From: Croceicoccus bisphenolivorans
GTDB lineage: Bacteria; Pseudomonadota; Alphaproteobacteria; Sphingomonadales; Sphingomonadaceae
NCBI RefSeq assembly: GCF_001634625.1
Contig: NZ_LRSE01000005.1
Location: 186,001-250,000 of the forward strand
Reading direction: 5' to 3'
DNA length: 64,000 nucleotides
Under the pieces are notes generated by a model that worked only from the letters and a program-made list of their open reading frames with translations, did no database searches and was not told the DNA's origin. Shown here in pieces: positions 28,119-37,072 of the stretch. A program made the translations under genes and the position numbers. Numbering within the stretch: the first letter of the stretch is position 1; every line of letters starts with the position of its first letter.

Positions 28119-28685
28119 ATGCAAACGGCAAAAGGCCGTCCGAAGCTTGAAAGAGCCAAAATCGTCGAAAATGCGATCACGCTGATGGACGAGCTTGGAT
28201 ACGAGGCCCTGACCTTGCGCAAACTGGCGGCGAGGCTGGGCGTGCAGGCGCCGGCCCTGTACTGGCACTTCGCCGATCGCGCAGCGCTGCTGGAAGCGAT
28301 GGTGGCGGAATTGCAGGATCGGGTGCCCGTTACGCCGGTTCCGATGACACGGGGCGAGACGGGGGACTGGATTCTGGCGCGCGGCATCGCGTTCCGCCAG
28401 ATGCTGCACGCGATCCGCGATTCGGTCCGGCTGTTCGCCGAGGCGACGATCAACCCGACGATGGACGCGCAGTTTGCCGAGATGCTGAATCGGATCGAAG
28501 GGCTGGACCGCCGGCAGGTGACCTACCTTGCCGCGGTGCTGAATTCCTATGTGCTGGGCTGGGTCCACTACGAACAGCAGCCGGAGATGGCGCGGTTCAT
28601 GGGTCAGAACCTGGACGTTGAAGCCGATTTCGAATCAGGGCTTCGCGCCATCGCCATCGGTATGACGGCGCAATTGGGATTATAG
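28119..28685 (+). CDS. TetR-family regulator
   Basis: 188 aa. N-terminal helix-turn-helix (LRKLAARLGVQAPALYWHFADRAALLEAM) followed by a C-terminal all-helical ligand domain of the TetR_C type. Start at ATG 28119 was chosen because AAAGG lies eight bases upstream; GTG 28101 and ATG 28113 are in frame. It is divergent from Rieske no. 1 and convergent with a FAH-family gene across a strong hairpin. Confidence 0.88.
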   Translation: MQTAKGRPKLERAKIVENAITLMDELGYEALTLRKLAARLGVQAPALYWHFADRAALLEAMVAELQDRVPVTPVPMTRGETGDWILARGIAFRQMLHAIRDSVRLFAEATINPTMDAQFAEMLNRIEGLDRRQVTYLAAVLNSYVLGWVHYEQQPEMARFMGQNLDVEADFESGLRAIAIGMTAQLGL

Positions 28686-28695
28686 TCAAAAAGGG

Positions 28696-28725
28696 GCTGC
28701 GCCGCCCTGGAAAGGGCGGCGCAGC
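28696..28725 (-). terminator. Hairpin terminator between TetR and the FAH gene
   Basis: Perfect 12-bp stem GCTGCGCCGCCC / GGGCGGCGCAGC with a 6-nt loop. Read on the - strand it is followed by CCCTTTTTGAC, so it terminates the FAH gene; it may also serve TetR. Confidence 0.75.
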
Positions 28726-28734
28726 GATATTCGA

Positions 28735-29748
28735 TCAGGACGTCGGAACCAGCTTGCCGGGCTGGGCGGTCGGCCACCACATGCCCTGTTCCGGCTCGCC
28801 CAGCACGTTGCGCAGGATGCCGATGTTCTTGGCTTCCAGTTCGACGACGTCGCCGGGCTGCAGCTTGATGCCGTGTTCGAGGGCTGAACCCTTTTCCAGC
28901 GTACCCGAACCGATCACTTCGCCGGGCTGCAGGTATTCGCCCTGCGACACGAACGAAAGCACTTCCTCGACCCGCCAGAGGACGTCCGAGCTCACGCCCT
29001 TGCCCTTGGTTTCGCCATTCAGGCGGACTTCCATCTCGATCGAGTAGGGGTCCTTGAACTCGTCCATCGTCGTGATCCACGGGCCGATGCCGTGGGCGAA
29101 GTTCTTCGCCTTGGTTCCGCCCATGCCGATGGCAACTTCATCCTGCTGCAGGTCGCGGCCGCTGAAGTCGTTGTACATGGTGACGCCGAACACTGCATCG
29201 AGAGCGTTTTCAGGGGTCAGGTTCTTGACCTTGCGGCCGATGACCCAGCCAAGTTCCAGCTCGTAGTCCATGTGGTTGATATAGCCGGGCCAGGGAACCG
29301 TGGCGTTGTTGCCGATCACCATTGCAGGCGAGTTCTGGCAGTAGGGAACCACGCGTTCCATCGCATCGGGAACGGTGCGGCCCATCTTGGCGCTCCAGCC
29401 CGTGATATGGCCCATGAAGTTCAGGCCGTCGCGCAGGACCGGCGGATCGGATGCCGGCAGCCATTCGACCTCGTTCATGTCGAGCGAGGCATCGTCACCG
29501 GTGGAGGCGACGATGGCGGGTGCATGGTCGGTGAGGTAATTGCCCATCGACAGTGCCAGCGCCATGCTGCCGGGATAGGCGGCATTGGCGAAAGTGCGAG
29601 CCGCGTCGGTCGTCGCATTGCGCGTCGCGACGTAGTGCAGCGCAGCCGCGCGGGCGAGGTCGATCACCCGGCCCTTTTCCGGCTCGACGACGACAAGCCG
29701 TGCGATTTTGCCATCCGGACCGTCACGCAAAATGCGTCCAAATTTCAT
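28735..29748 (-). CDS. Fumarylacetoacetate hydrolase (FAH) family protein
   Basis: 337 aa. The FAH fold is shown by GLNFMGHITGWSAKMG near residue 105, HMDYELELGWVIGRK near 160 (metal-binding Glu/Asp), TMYNDFSGRDLQ near 190, KNFAHGIGPWI and the C-terminal GDVVELEAKNIG. These enzymes hydrolyse C-C bonds of beta-diketones or isomerise/decarboxylate dienoic acids from ring cleavage. Shorter than true fumarylacetoacetase, and a distinct fahA exists at 42858, so the substrate is likely different. AAGGA before the ATG; its own promoter region lies in 29749-29957. Confidence 0.85.
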   Translation of the reverse strand: MKFGRILRDGPDGKIARLVVVEPEKGRVIDLARAAALHYVATRNATTDAARTFANAAYPGSMALALSMGNYLTDHAPAIVASTGDDASLDMNEVEWLPASDPPVLRDGLNFMGHITGWSAKMGRTVPDAMERVVPYCQNSPAMVIGNNATVPWPGYINHMDYELELGWVIGRKVKNLTPENALDAVFGVTMYNDFSGRDLQQDEVAIGMGGTKAKNFAHGIGPWITTMDEFKDPYSIEMEVRLNGETKGKGVSSDVLWRVEEVLSFVSQGEYLQPGEVIGSGTLEKGSALEHGIKLQPGDVVELEAKNIGILRNVLGEPEQGMWWPTAQPGKLVPTS

Positions 29749-29775
29749 GAGGAGTTCCTTTCCCAGCGTTAATAG

Positions 29776-29787
29776 AGATACGCAGCG
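29776..29787 (+). promoter_or_regulatory. CGATACG-type site before the FAH gene
   Basis: AGATACGCAGCG, matching 10 of 12 positions of the palindrome CGATACGCATCG at 60371. It lies 28 bp before the FAH start codon. Confidence 0.35.
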
Positions 29788-29957
29788 TTTCGTTACTAGG
29801 ATGCAAGGGGATTTGCAACCGCAACGTTCAATAATATTGCCATGATCTGCTGCGTGAAACTGCAGCGTGAACGAACCATCTCTGGCATGGACGGAAGGCA
29901 GTGCTCAGGTTTTGACAGGATTGCGTCATATTTCTGAACGCAGTGCCCGCAAAGTCT

Positions 29958-31028
29958 TCAACCGGTTGGTGACAGGCTGTCGCTTTCGGCCAAGGCCAGC
30001 TTCTTCATCCGGCGACGCATCAGGATGCCGCCCTTGTCCGACGACAAATGTACTTCGCCAAATTCCAGACCTTCGTCGCGTTGACGTTGTTCGATCCAGT
30101 CCAGCGCCTCGCGGTCTTCTTCGAAGGCGACCTTGAACGAGGCATGTGTGTGGGCCGGAATTGCGGGATCGCCAAGTCGGAAATCGCGCGCCACTGCCCA
30201 GAAATTATGTGTGGTGTATTGTGTTTCGGGTGTGATGAAATGGATGACCTTGAAGGCATAAACCCCAGGATGGTCTGCCGCCGGTGCATTGTCGTGGACA
30301 TTGGAATGGGTCAGGTTCAAGGCCGGAGACATCCACCAGGTGTCCGTCTCGCGCGTGACGCGCTTGCTGCCCAGTGCGGTCGGGACCGACAGCAGCGATG
30401 GCAGGGGGCTGTCCTCCAGCACACGGCGCAGGTTGATGCGCTCGCCCTCGACCCGCACGCGGAACGGCGCTTCGGCATATTCCGGCGTGCCGATGTTGCC
30501 TGCATGGAGGAACGCGAAATGCGAAAGGTCCATCAGGTTTTCATGCAGTGCCACATAGTTGGCCGGAAAATTGAGATAGCCGCTGACGTGGTCCCAGCCC
30601 GGTTGGTCCAGCCACGGCAGGTCCGGGATTTCGGCTTCGTCGGCAAGCGCTGGATCGCCGGGCCAGATCCAGATCACGCCCTGCCGTTCCACGACGGGAA
30701 ACCTGCCGGCGCGAATTTCGGCAGCATTGTCGGGGTTGGTGGGTTTGGCCACGCACAGGCCATCGGGATCGAACGTCAGTCCGTGATAGAGGCAGGTCAG
30801 CCGGTCACCGTCCAGCACACCTTTGCTCAAGGGAAACGATCGGTGAGGGCACCGGTCGCGCAGGACGGCGATCGAACCGTCCAGGCGGCGAAAGTAGACG
30901 ACCGCGATTCCGGCGATCTTGCGTGAACGCAACTGGCGATCCGCCTCTGCGGCAAAACTCATGACATACCAGCAGTTGCGGATCAGGGGCGTGTCCCGGT
31001 CCGCCAGTATCGATGCAGCCTCGTTCAA
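29958..31028 (-). CDS. Rieske non-heme iron oxygenase (VanA-like), no. 2
   Basis: 356 aa. Rieske ligands Cys60-x-His62 and Cys79-x2-His82 (RCPHRSFPLSKG, CLYHG); mononuclear site ENLMDLSHFAFLH. The start is a TTG overlapping the P450 stop (TTGA), so it is translationally coupled and is the last gene of the long - strand operon. By context it acts with the P450 and the THF-dependent demethylase on a methoxylated or hydroxylated aromatic acid. Its reductase is not encoded nearby. Confidence 0.89.
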   Translation of the reverse strand: MNEAASILADRDTPLIRNCWYVMSFAAEADRQLRSRKIAGIAVVYFRRLDGSIAVLRDRCPHRSFPLSKGVLDGDRLTCLYHGLTFDPDGLCVAKPTNPDNAAEIRAGRFPVVERQGVIWIWPGDPALADEAEIPDLPWLDQPGWDHVSGYLNFPANYVALHENLMDLSHFAFLHAGNIGTPEYAEAPFRVRVEGERINLRRVLEDSPLPSLLSVPTALGSKRVTRETDTWWMSPALNLTHSNVHDNAPAADHPGVYAFKVIHFITPETQYTTHNFWAVARDFRLGDPAIPAHTHASFKVAFEEDREALDWIEQRQRDEGLEFGEVHLSSDKGGILMRRRMKKLALAESDSLSPTG

Positions 31029-32266
31029 CTCGCCACGATCCGCATTGGCATCGCGGCATATCCTCGCAAGGTATTGTTGTAGCGCAGCGTCGGCGCTGCG
31101 GTCAGTTCCATCGCCTTCACCCTGCGTGCCAGGGCCGCCAGCACCAGTTCCCCCTCAAGCCGGGCAAGGTTCTGGCCGACGCACATGTGGATGCCGGAGC
31201 CGAACCCGAGATGCCCGACGCTGTCGCGGCGGATGTCGTAGCGGTCGGGATCGTCCCAGCGGCGCGGGTCGCGGTTGGCCGACGCCATCAGTGTGAACAG
31301 CTTGGTCCCCTCGGCAACCGGAACCCCGGCAATTTCCGTATCGGCGGAAGCCGTGCGGAAGAAGGACTGAGCCGGTGACATCCAGCGCACCGTCTCTTCG
31401 AACGCGCCACGCGCAAGTGCGGGGTCGGCGTGGAGCAGGGCGTATTGGTCGGGATTGCTGCACAATGCATAGATCGCCCCGCCGATACCGTTCACCGTTG
31501 TATCGACGCCCGCCATCAGCATCGCGCGAACCATGACTTCGCCCTCGCGCTCCTCCAGATGGCCCTGGTCGACAAGGTCGAACATCGCCTTGCCGAACCC
31601 GTCGTCCGACAGGTTCTCGCGCTTGCACTGCATCTCAAGCCACGCGAACCCTTTTTCCGCGAGCGGCTTGGAGGCGAGGAAGATCTCGTTCTCGGGGCCG
31701 TAGGAGTTGAACACCAGCGCGCCCACCGGCAGCAGGTTGTCGCGCCCCTCGCGCTTCATGCCCAGTGCATCTGGAAACACGGTAAGCGGGAACTGCTCTG
31801 CAAGGTCGGTAACGCCATCGAAGCTGCCCATTTCGAGCAGGCGATCGACCAACAGCTCCGCCTGCACCGCGAAGTTTTCGCGCAACTGGCGCATAACGCG
31901 CGGTGAGAGCACCTTCATCATGGCCGAACGTGTGCGGGTATGGATCGGCGGATCGATTTCGAGGATCAGGCTCTTGGGCCGGAAACGCGCATCCTTGGCA
32001 TAGTCGACAAGGCCGACGCCGCGTGCGGAGGTGAACCGTTCCCAGTCGCGCAGGACTTCGTATACCTCGGCATGACGGGCCAGCGCCATGCAGCCATAGC
32101 GCGACAGCCAGACTACGGGGCCGGCATCGCGCATCTCCTCCATCCGGGGGTAAGGATCGTCGAAGAATGGATAGTCGAACGGGTCGATATCCAGAACCGG
32201 TATACCGGGCGGGGGCGGGGGCGGGGGCGGGGGCGGGGTCGTGGTCGGGGCAATGGATTGGGTCAC
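31025..32266 (-). CDS. Cytochrome P450, CYP199-like
   Basis: 413 aa soluble P450. Heme-thiolate loop FGSGIHMCVGQ with Cys362; I-helix AGVDTT; K-helix ExxR in EETVRW. Several stretches (FFDDPYPRMEEMRDAGPVV, SLILEIDPPIHTR, a C-terminal NNTLRG) resemble the CYP199A para-methoxybenzoate O-demethylases as I recall them. That enzyme group removes 4-methoxy groups from aromatic acids as formaldehyde with a ferredoxin and reductase. GTG start with GGAG upstream. The N-terminus carries ten consecutive prolines (residues 11-20) from a hexanucleotide repeat. It lies 3 bp after purU and overlaps Rieske no. 2. No ferredoxin gene is in the window. Confidence 0.9.
   Translation of the reverse strand: MTQSIAPTTTPPPPPPPPPPGIPVLDIDPFDYPFFDDPYPRMEEMRDAGPVVWLSRYGCMALARHAEVYEVLRDWERFTSARGVGLVDYAKDARFRPKSLILEIDPPIHTRTRSAMMKVLSPRVMRQLRENFAVQAELLVDRLLEMGSFDGVTDLAEQFPLTVFPDALGMKREGRDNLLPVGALVFNSYGPENEIFLASKPLAEKGFAWLEMQCKRENLSDDGFGKAMFDLVDQGHLEEREGEVMVRAMLMAGVDTTVNGIGGAIYALCSNPDQYALLHADPALARGAFEETVRWMSPAQSFFRTASADTEIAGVPVAEGTKLFTLMASANRDPRRWDDPDRYDIRRDSVGHLGFGSGIHMCVGQNLARLEGELVLAALARRVKAMELTAAPTLRYNNTLRGYAAMPMRIVAS
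32207..32238 (+). repeat. (GGGGGC)n microsatellite inside the P450 gene
   Basis: Four full GGGGGC units (32211-32234) flanked by partial units. On the coding strand it gives the ten-proline run. Loss or gain of a whole unit changes proline number without a frameshift. The G-runs could form a quadruplex. Confidence 0.85.
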
Positions 32267-32269
32267 CGG

Positions 32270-33121
32270 TCAGTCTCCGAAAACGACTGTCGTCGCTCCA
32301 TTGAGCAGCACGCGTTGCTGAAGGTGGCTGCTGACAGCCTTGGCAAGGACGCGCCGTTCGATGTCGCGGCCCTTGCGAACGAGATCTTCGGGCGTGTCGG
32401 CATGGCTGACGTGCTCCACATTCTGGGCGATGATCGGCCCTTCATCCAGATCGGCGGTCACGTAGTGCGCCGTTGCCCCGATCACCTTCACGCCGCGGGC
32501 ATGGGCCTGATGATAAGGGCGTGCACCCTTGAAGCTTGGCAGGAAACTGTGGTGGATGTTGATGCACCGGCCCGACAGCCACTGTGCAAGATCGTCGGAA
32601 AGGATCTGCATGTAACGGGCGAGAATGACCAGTTCCGCGCCGGTCTCGTCCACGATCGCCTTGATGCGCGCTTCCTGATGCGCTTTCGTTTCTTTCGTGA
32701 CCGGCAGGTGATGGAAGGGAATGGCGCCGAAATCCCTGATCTGCAGGGCTTCGAGCGGATGGTTGCAGACGATGCCGACAATATCCATCGCCAGTTCGCC
32801 GATCCGCGTGCGATAGAGCAGGTCGCCAAGGCAGTGATCGAACTTCGATACGAGGATGAGCACCTTGCGCCGCTCGTCCCGCGCGCGCAGTTCCCATTCC
32901 CAGCCATCCCGCGCCGCCAGCGATTTCAGAACTTCTTCCAGTTCGTCTCGCGCAACTTCGGCCTCGAACGCGATCCGCATGAAGAACCGGCCGGTTGACG
33001 CATCGTCGAACTGCTGCGCCTCGAGAATGTTGCATCCAGCCTCGAACAGACCGGTCGAGACCCCGGCTACAAGGCCGGGACGGTCGTCGCACGATAGCGA
33101 GAGGACATAGACGGTTTTCAT
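32270..33121 (-). CDS. purU: Formyltetrahydrofolate deformylase PurU
   Basis: Hydrolyses 10-formyl-THF to formate and free THF. 283 aa: N-terminal ACT-like domain (residues ~1-80, starting [17 protein letters not shown]) and a C-terminal formyltransferase-type domain. The catalytic triad of the fold is visible: Asn188, His190 ([13 protein letters not shown]) and Asp226 (TADLDEGP), with the His-Asp spacing of PurN. The ATG overlaps the stop of the LigM-like gene by 4 bp (ATGA). Its place beside a THF-dependent demethylase suggests it returns folate to the demethylase by draining one-carbon units as formate. PurU is also a general folate-balancing enzyme. Confidence 0.93.
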   Translation of the reverse strand: MKTVYVLSLSCDDRPGLVAGVSTGLFEAGCNILEAQQFDDASTGRFFMRIAFEAEVARDELEEVLKSLAARDGWEWELRARDERRKVLILVSKFDHCLGDLLYRTRIGELAMDIVGIVCNHPLEALQIRDFGAIPFHHLPVTKETKAHQEARIKAIVDETGAELVILARYMQILSDDLAQWLSGRCINIHHSFLPSFKGARPYHQAHARGVKVIGATAHYVTADLDEGPIIAQNVEHVSHADTPEDLVRKGRDIERRVLAKAVSSHLQQRVLLNGATTVVFGD

Positions 33122-34491
33122 AGCGCTTTGACATCCGTGCGGCGATTGTCAGGCTTGAACGGCAGGTCGATGATGCTCGCGCGCACGATCCGCTGGTTTT
33201 CGGGCGAAGTGCCCCACAGGACTTCGACATCCGCCCCGGGCGCTGCCACCTCGCGATCGATCGCGGCGAGCGAAATCATCCGGCGCAATTTCGGACTATA
33301 GACCCGCGACGTTGCGCAACCGGCCAGAGCGCCATCGGCATGAACGGCCAGATATTCGGCCGCATAGCGCCGCGGCATGTCCATTTGCGGTGCGATCTCG
33401 CCGTCTTCGAACAGGGAGGCATATACGTCCATGACATCGCGGGTATCCCAGACCAGCCCGACCAGCCGCCGCGCCGGGCCGCCAGCGTCGAGTTCGGCCC
33501 GCAGCGCTTCTGCCCCGATGAAGTCGCAGCGTGCGACGACCTTGGGCGAACACCAGTTGAGTTCGAACGGAGAGCGGAACAGGTCCTCCACCCCGTTGAA
33601 GCGATAAGTGCCCAGAATTCGCTGCCCGCCGCCGGAAACCGAGATGTTCGAGCCGCCCGGTCCGCCGATCGATGCCGGCATATAGTCGAAACCCGCCGTC
33701 GCGATGCCCGCCTCGATATGCGAAAGGACCTGGCAGCGCATGCCCAGCGGCTCCATACCGGCGGGCAGTCCGGCTTCGAGTATCGTTTCCCACACGTCCG
33801 CCCCGTTAAGGGTGGAGCCATGGATTTCGTAGCCCAGTTCGCCGCTGATCCCGGTGCGCAGGATGCGGACGTCCGCGCCTGCGATCCGCCCGGCGCACCA
33901 GTGGTTGAATTCCAGCTCGCGCAGGCGGGTGCCCATCGCGCGTTCCAGGATGTCGAGCGATCCCGGACCCTGCAGTTCGTAGATGAACCAGTCGGGCGTG
34001 ACGAGCTGCGCGCTGACGTCCCAGTCGCCCTGCGTTGCCTGATAGACGATCCATTCACCGCCGCCGGCGGTATAGTAGTATTCGTCCTCCGCGATGCGGC
34101 CCAGCACGCCTTCGGTTGCGACTTTGCCGTTTGCGTCGGTCATCACGAAATGGCGCAATCGGCCAACGGGAAAGCGGGTGAGATCGGCCACGCCGATGTG
34201 CATCAGGAAGCGGGTCGCATCCTTGCCGCGCACGATCACTTTGGAAATCGCGCTCCAGTCGCCGAGGAACGCGGTGCGATGCACGGCGGAGGCTTCGTCC
34301 ACCCACTCGCCATATTGCCATGCGATGAAGGTATCGCCCCAGCGCCGCCAGATACGGCTGGCGTTCACCTTGTCCTGCGCGGCGGCGGCAGAAGTGAATA
34401 CTGGCGGACGTTCCTGCCCGAACGGCAGATCCGGCTGGTCGTGCTGCGTCAGGAAGTCGCGGCGGAAGCTGTCAATGTCGAACTTGTACAT
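33118..34491 (-). CDS. LigM/DesA-type THF-dependent aromatic O-demethylase (GcvT family)
   Basis: 457 aa, the length of LigM and DesA, which transfer the methyl group of vanillate/3-O-methylgallate or syringate to tetrahydrofolate. GcvT-fold features: [20 protein letters not shown] near residue 85, [18 protein letters not shown] near 115, [16 protein letters not shown] near 175, [14 protein letters not shown] near 220. The C-terminal [22 protein letters not shown] and EVLWG stretches match the LigM/DesA tail as I recall it. Plain glycine-cleavage T protein is shorter (~370 aa), and no gcvH/gcvP lies nearby. Overlaps purU; 20 bp after Rieske no. 3. The exact methoxy substrate cannot be read from the sequence. 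Confidence 0.83.
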   Translation of the reverse strand: MYKFDIDSFRRDFLTQHDQPDLPFGQERPPVFTSAAAAQDKVNASRIWRRWGDTFIAWQYGEWVDEASAVHRTAFLGDWSAISKVIVRGKDATRFLMHIGVADLTRFPVGRLRHFVMTDANGKVATEGVLGRIAEDEYYYTAGGGEWIVYQATQGDWDVSAQLVTPDWFIYELQGPGSLDILERAMGTRLRELEFNHWCAGRIAGADVRILRTGISGELGYEIHGSTLNGADVWETILEAGLPAGMEPLGMRCQVLSHIEAGIATAGFDYMPASIGGPGGSNISVSGGGQRILGTYRFNGVEDLFRSPFELNWCSPKVVARCDFIGAEALRAELDAGGPARRLVGLVWDTRDVMDVYASLFEDGEIAPQMDMPRRYAAEYLAVHADGALAGCATSRVYSPKLRRMISLAAIDREVAAPGADVEVLWGTSPENQRIVRASIIDLPFKPDNRRTDVKAL

Positions 34492-34511
34492 GTGGATTTC
34501 GGCCTTCTGCT

Positions 34512-35648
34512 TCAGGCGTGAGAAGAAGCGGCGTAGTCGATTTCGCGCGCTTTCATGTCGGCAAGGATGCGCCTCATGCGCAGGCCGAACCGGTCGTAAG
34601 GCATGTTCACTTCGGTGCGGCCCTGTCTGCGGTCTGCATCGACATTGGCCTGAACCTCGGCGACGACTTCGACATCCTGCTCGAAGACGATTTCCTGCAA
34701 CACGTGCAGCATCTGAGCGGGTTCGACGACGAGCGGGTCGCTGATCACCGTCATGAAGAACTGGTGGGTCTGCCGCTCGTCCAGCGGGGTTACGGCGTGG
34801 GCAATCTGGATGAGCGCGGGCACGACCGGCGTGTCGTCATCCGGCAAAGGGTCCCGGCGCTGATAGCCGAAGCAGAGGGAAGGTCCGAACTGTGTTGTGC
34901 CGTCTTCCTGCCGTACGCGGCGTTTCGGGTCGCCTCCTGCGAAATGCGCGGCAAGCAGCACCTCGGCTTCTTCAACGACCTTGCGCCATGCCACGCCATC
35001 CGGTGGCGCAGGCGCATCTTCCGGGACGACGGATACGCTGTCGCGGTCCGCAGCATCGTGGACGAAATGCAGATGGCTGAGATCGAGCAGGTTCTCGATC
35101 AGCATCAGGTAGTTGCAGGGATTGAGTTTATAGCCGCAGACCGTGTCATCCGGGCGGTCGAGCATGTCCGGCATCGGAATCTGTTGCGGGTCGGCCTGTT
35201 CCGGTGGCCCCATCCACACCCAGAGCCATGGCCCCCGTTCCGCGCAGGGATAGGCCCGGACGCCGAAATTCAGGTTTGCATCGGCACGGGCACCCGGTGC
35301 CCAGATGCACTTGCCGCTGCTTTCATAGGTAAAGCCGTGATAGCCGCATTCGATGGTATCGCCGACACGCTTGCCGCGCGACAGCGGATACCGGCGGTGG
35401 GCGCAGCGATCGTCGAGGACGACAGGCGTGCCGTCGGCCTTGCGGAAATGAACCAGCGGTTCACCCAGAACCCGAATGGGGGTCAAGGTATCGCCTACGT
35501 CGGTGCTTTTCGCGATGACGTACCATGCCGAGAATATCATCGGCCCCATCGCCGCGTCTGCCTTGGCGTCTGATGTGGCCGGTCCGATCGGCAGGCGTGG
35601 CTTTGCGAACCCGGCATCGGCCTTCGCAAGTTCCTTTGCCTCGTTCAT
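34512..35648 (-). CDS. Rieske non-heme iron oxygenase (VanA-like), no. 3
   Basis: 378 aa. Rieske ligands Cys82-x-His84 and Cys101-x2-His104 (RCAHRRYPLSRG, CGYHGFTYE); mononuclear site ENLLDLSHLHFVH. A ~35-residue N-terminal extension precedes the usual start of the domain. GAGGAGCGGAGG stands directly before the ATG. The Rieske box resembles no. 4 at 57446 more than nos. 1 and 5. It sits between the OYE-type gene and the LigM-like demethylase. Confidence 0.9.
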   Translation of the reverse strand: MNEAKELAKADAGFAKPRLPIGPATSDAKADAAMGPMIFSAWYVIAKSTDVGDTLTPIRVLGEPLVHFRKADGTPVVLDDRCAHRRYPLSRGKRVGDTIECGYHGFTYESSGKCIWAPGARADANLNFGVRAYPCAERGPWLWVWMGPPEQADPQQIPMPDMLDRPDDTVCGYKLNPCNYLMLIENLLDLSHLHFVHDAADRDSVSVVPEDAPAPPDGVAWRKVVEEAEVLLAAHFAGGDPKRRVRQEDGTTQFGPSLCFGYQRRDPLPDDDTPVVPALIQIAHAVTPLDERQTHQFFMTVISDPLVVEPAQMLHVLQEIVFEQDVEVVAEVQANVDADRRQGRTEVNMPYDRFGLRMRRILADMKAREIDYAASSHA

Positions 35649-35695
35649 CCTCCGCTCCTCTTGGTCGTAATGCTCCCGATGGGAAAAGCGATGGC

Positions 35696-36982
35696 TCAGT
35701 CGGACTTGGGCATCACCTTGCCGACGAGACCCATGAAGCCCGGCGATCCGGTAAGCCCGAGAACGGCCTTTTCGATCGGCGCCTTGAGCATCCGGTTCAC
35801 CGGCGGCAGCCCCTTGCGGCTTTCACGCCCCATTTCGGGGTTTACTTCGCAGCGGACCGGCATGCCGAACACCATGCGTCGCATGCACAGGTTGTCGCGG
35901 ACGCACCTGGTTATGTCCTGCGGCCGGTTTTCACTGACCTTGCGGGCATAGTCCGGGTCGGCCAGCATCGGGCGGGCCAGCATGACGAGATCACCATGCC
36001 CTTCGGCAACTGCTTTTCCGGCACGTTCGGGATCGTGGATGCCCTGGATCAGTACGGGCACCGAAAGCAGGTCCTTGAAAATACGCGCGTCGCCGCTGTC
36101 GACCAGATCGCCGTCGACGGAAGGCGCACTGGCTTTCATCGTTTCGTAGCAGCCGCAGGAAAGCGCGACGTAATCGAGGCCCGCCGCCTCGACCAGCTTG
36201 GCGATTTCGGCGAAGCCACGAGCGCCCTGCCCGTCAGGCATGTAGTCGTTGGCCGTGATGCGCAGGCCGACGATGTAATCGGAAGGAACGCGGGCACGGA
36301 TGCCCGACACGATATTGACCAGCATGCGCGCACGGTTTTCGGCGCTGCCGCCATATTCGTCCGTGCGCCAGTTGGTGCGGGGGGACAGGAACGACGAAAG
36401 GAAATAGCTCATGTGTGCGGCAACTTCGACCCCGTCGAAGCCGGATTCGACCGTCAGGACCGCCGTTTCGATCAGTTCGTTTTCGTAAGCCTTGATCTGT
36501 TCGATCGAGGCTTCGACTGCCATCGGGGTCGTGCGCCCGCCGGGAACGATGAAGCCGCGCGGGAATTCCTTTTCCGGAATCGTGACACTGCGCGCACTGG
36601 CGGAGATGTTCGGGCGATCAGCGGCAGGTACGCCCATCACGCCGAACCCCGGCATGATCTCTGCCACGATCGGCACATCGTAGCGGTGCACCGCATCGGT
36701 CATGCGGCGGAAATCGGCAACGTGCTTGGGATCCTGCATTTGCAGGACGCTTGCAACCGGGCATTCGGCCGCGCCGCGATCCGTTCCGACCATGCCGCCG
36801 ACGATGATCATGCCGATCCCGCCCTTCGCCCGCGCCTCGAAAAAGGCGGTAGTCTGCTCGCTGGGTCCGCCGTCTTCACGCGGGGAGTTGGCGGCCATCG
36901 GCCCCATGACCATCCTGTTGGCCAGCGTCCGTCCGTTCAGGACGAAAGGCGTGCTCAGGATGTTGTGTTGTTGGTCTGCCAT
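35696..36982 (-). CDS. Old-yellow-enzyme-type NADH:flavin oxidoreductase
   Basis: 428 aa TIM-barrel flavoprotein of the 2,4-dienoyl-CoA reductase/OYE class (LSTPFVLNGRTLANRMVMGPM; DGVEVAAHMSYFLSSFLSPRTN; VLIQGIHDPERAGKAV; LVMLARPMLADPDYARK). Larger members have an iron-sulfur motif CxxCxxxC-x11-C; here it reads CVRDNLCMRRMVFGMPVRCEVNP's equivalent with one Cys replaced (first Cys, Asp at the second position), and the C-terminal FAD/NAD domain is absent. So it probably works as a FMN-only ene-reductase. ATG 36982 chosen for GGAGAGG seven bases upstream. Its promoter resembles that of hmgA. Confidence 0.86.
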   Translation of the reverse strand: MADQQHNILSTPFVLNGRTLANRMVMGPMAANSPREDGGPSEQTTAFFEARAKGGIGMIIVGGMVGTDRGAAECPVASVLQMQDPKHVADFRRMTDAVHRYDVPIVAEIMPGFGVMGVPAADRPNISASARSVTIPEKEFPRGFIVPGGRTTPMAVEASIEQIKAYENELIETAVLTVESGFDGVEVAAHMSYFLSSFLSPRTNWRTDEYGGSAENRARMLVNIVSGIRARVPSDYIVGLRITANDYMPDGQGARGFAEIAKLVEAAGLDYVALSCGCYETMKASAPSVDGDLVDSGDARIFKDLLSVPVLIQGIHDPERAGKAVAEGHGDLVMLARPMLADPDYARKVSENRPQDITRCVRDNLCMRRMVFGMPVRCEVNPEMGRESRKGLPPVNRMLKAPIEKAVLGLTGSPGFMGLVGKVMPKSD

Positions 36983-37020
36983 GACGGTTCCTCTCCGGCG
37001 CATCTGGTGGCGCGGGCCGT

Positions 37021-37050
37021 AATTAGTGAACTAGTCGTATCGAAAGTCAA
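37021..37050 (-). promoter_or_regulatory. Promoter with CGATACG-type site before the OYE gene
   Basis: On the - strand TTGACT (37050-37045), a 17-bp spacer and ACTAAT (37027-37022). The spacer holds CGATACGACTAG (37042-37031). Nearly the same sequence stands before hmgA. Confidence 0.6.
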
Positions 37051-37072
37051 GCTGGTTTGCCGATCGAACGGC

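Noticed and set aside
31025-32266. Phase-variable on/off switch at the P450 proline tract
   Set aside because: The repeat unit is six bases, so whole-unit slippage keeps the frame. Reported as a length repeat only.
33118-34491. Glycine cleavage system T protein
   Set aside because: Too long (457 aa versus ~370), no gcvH or gcvP nearby, and the tail resembles LigM/DesA.
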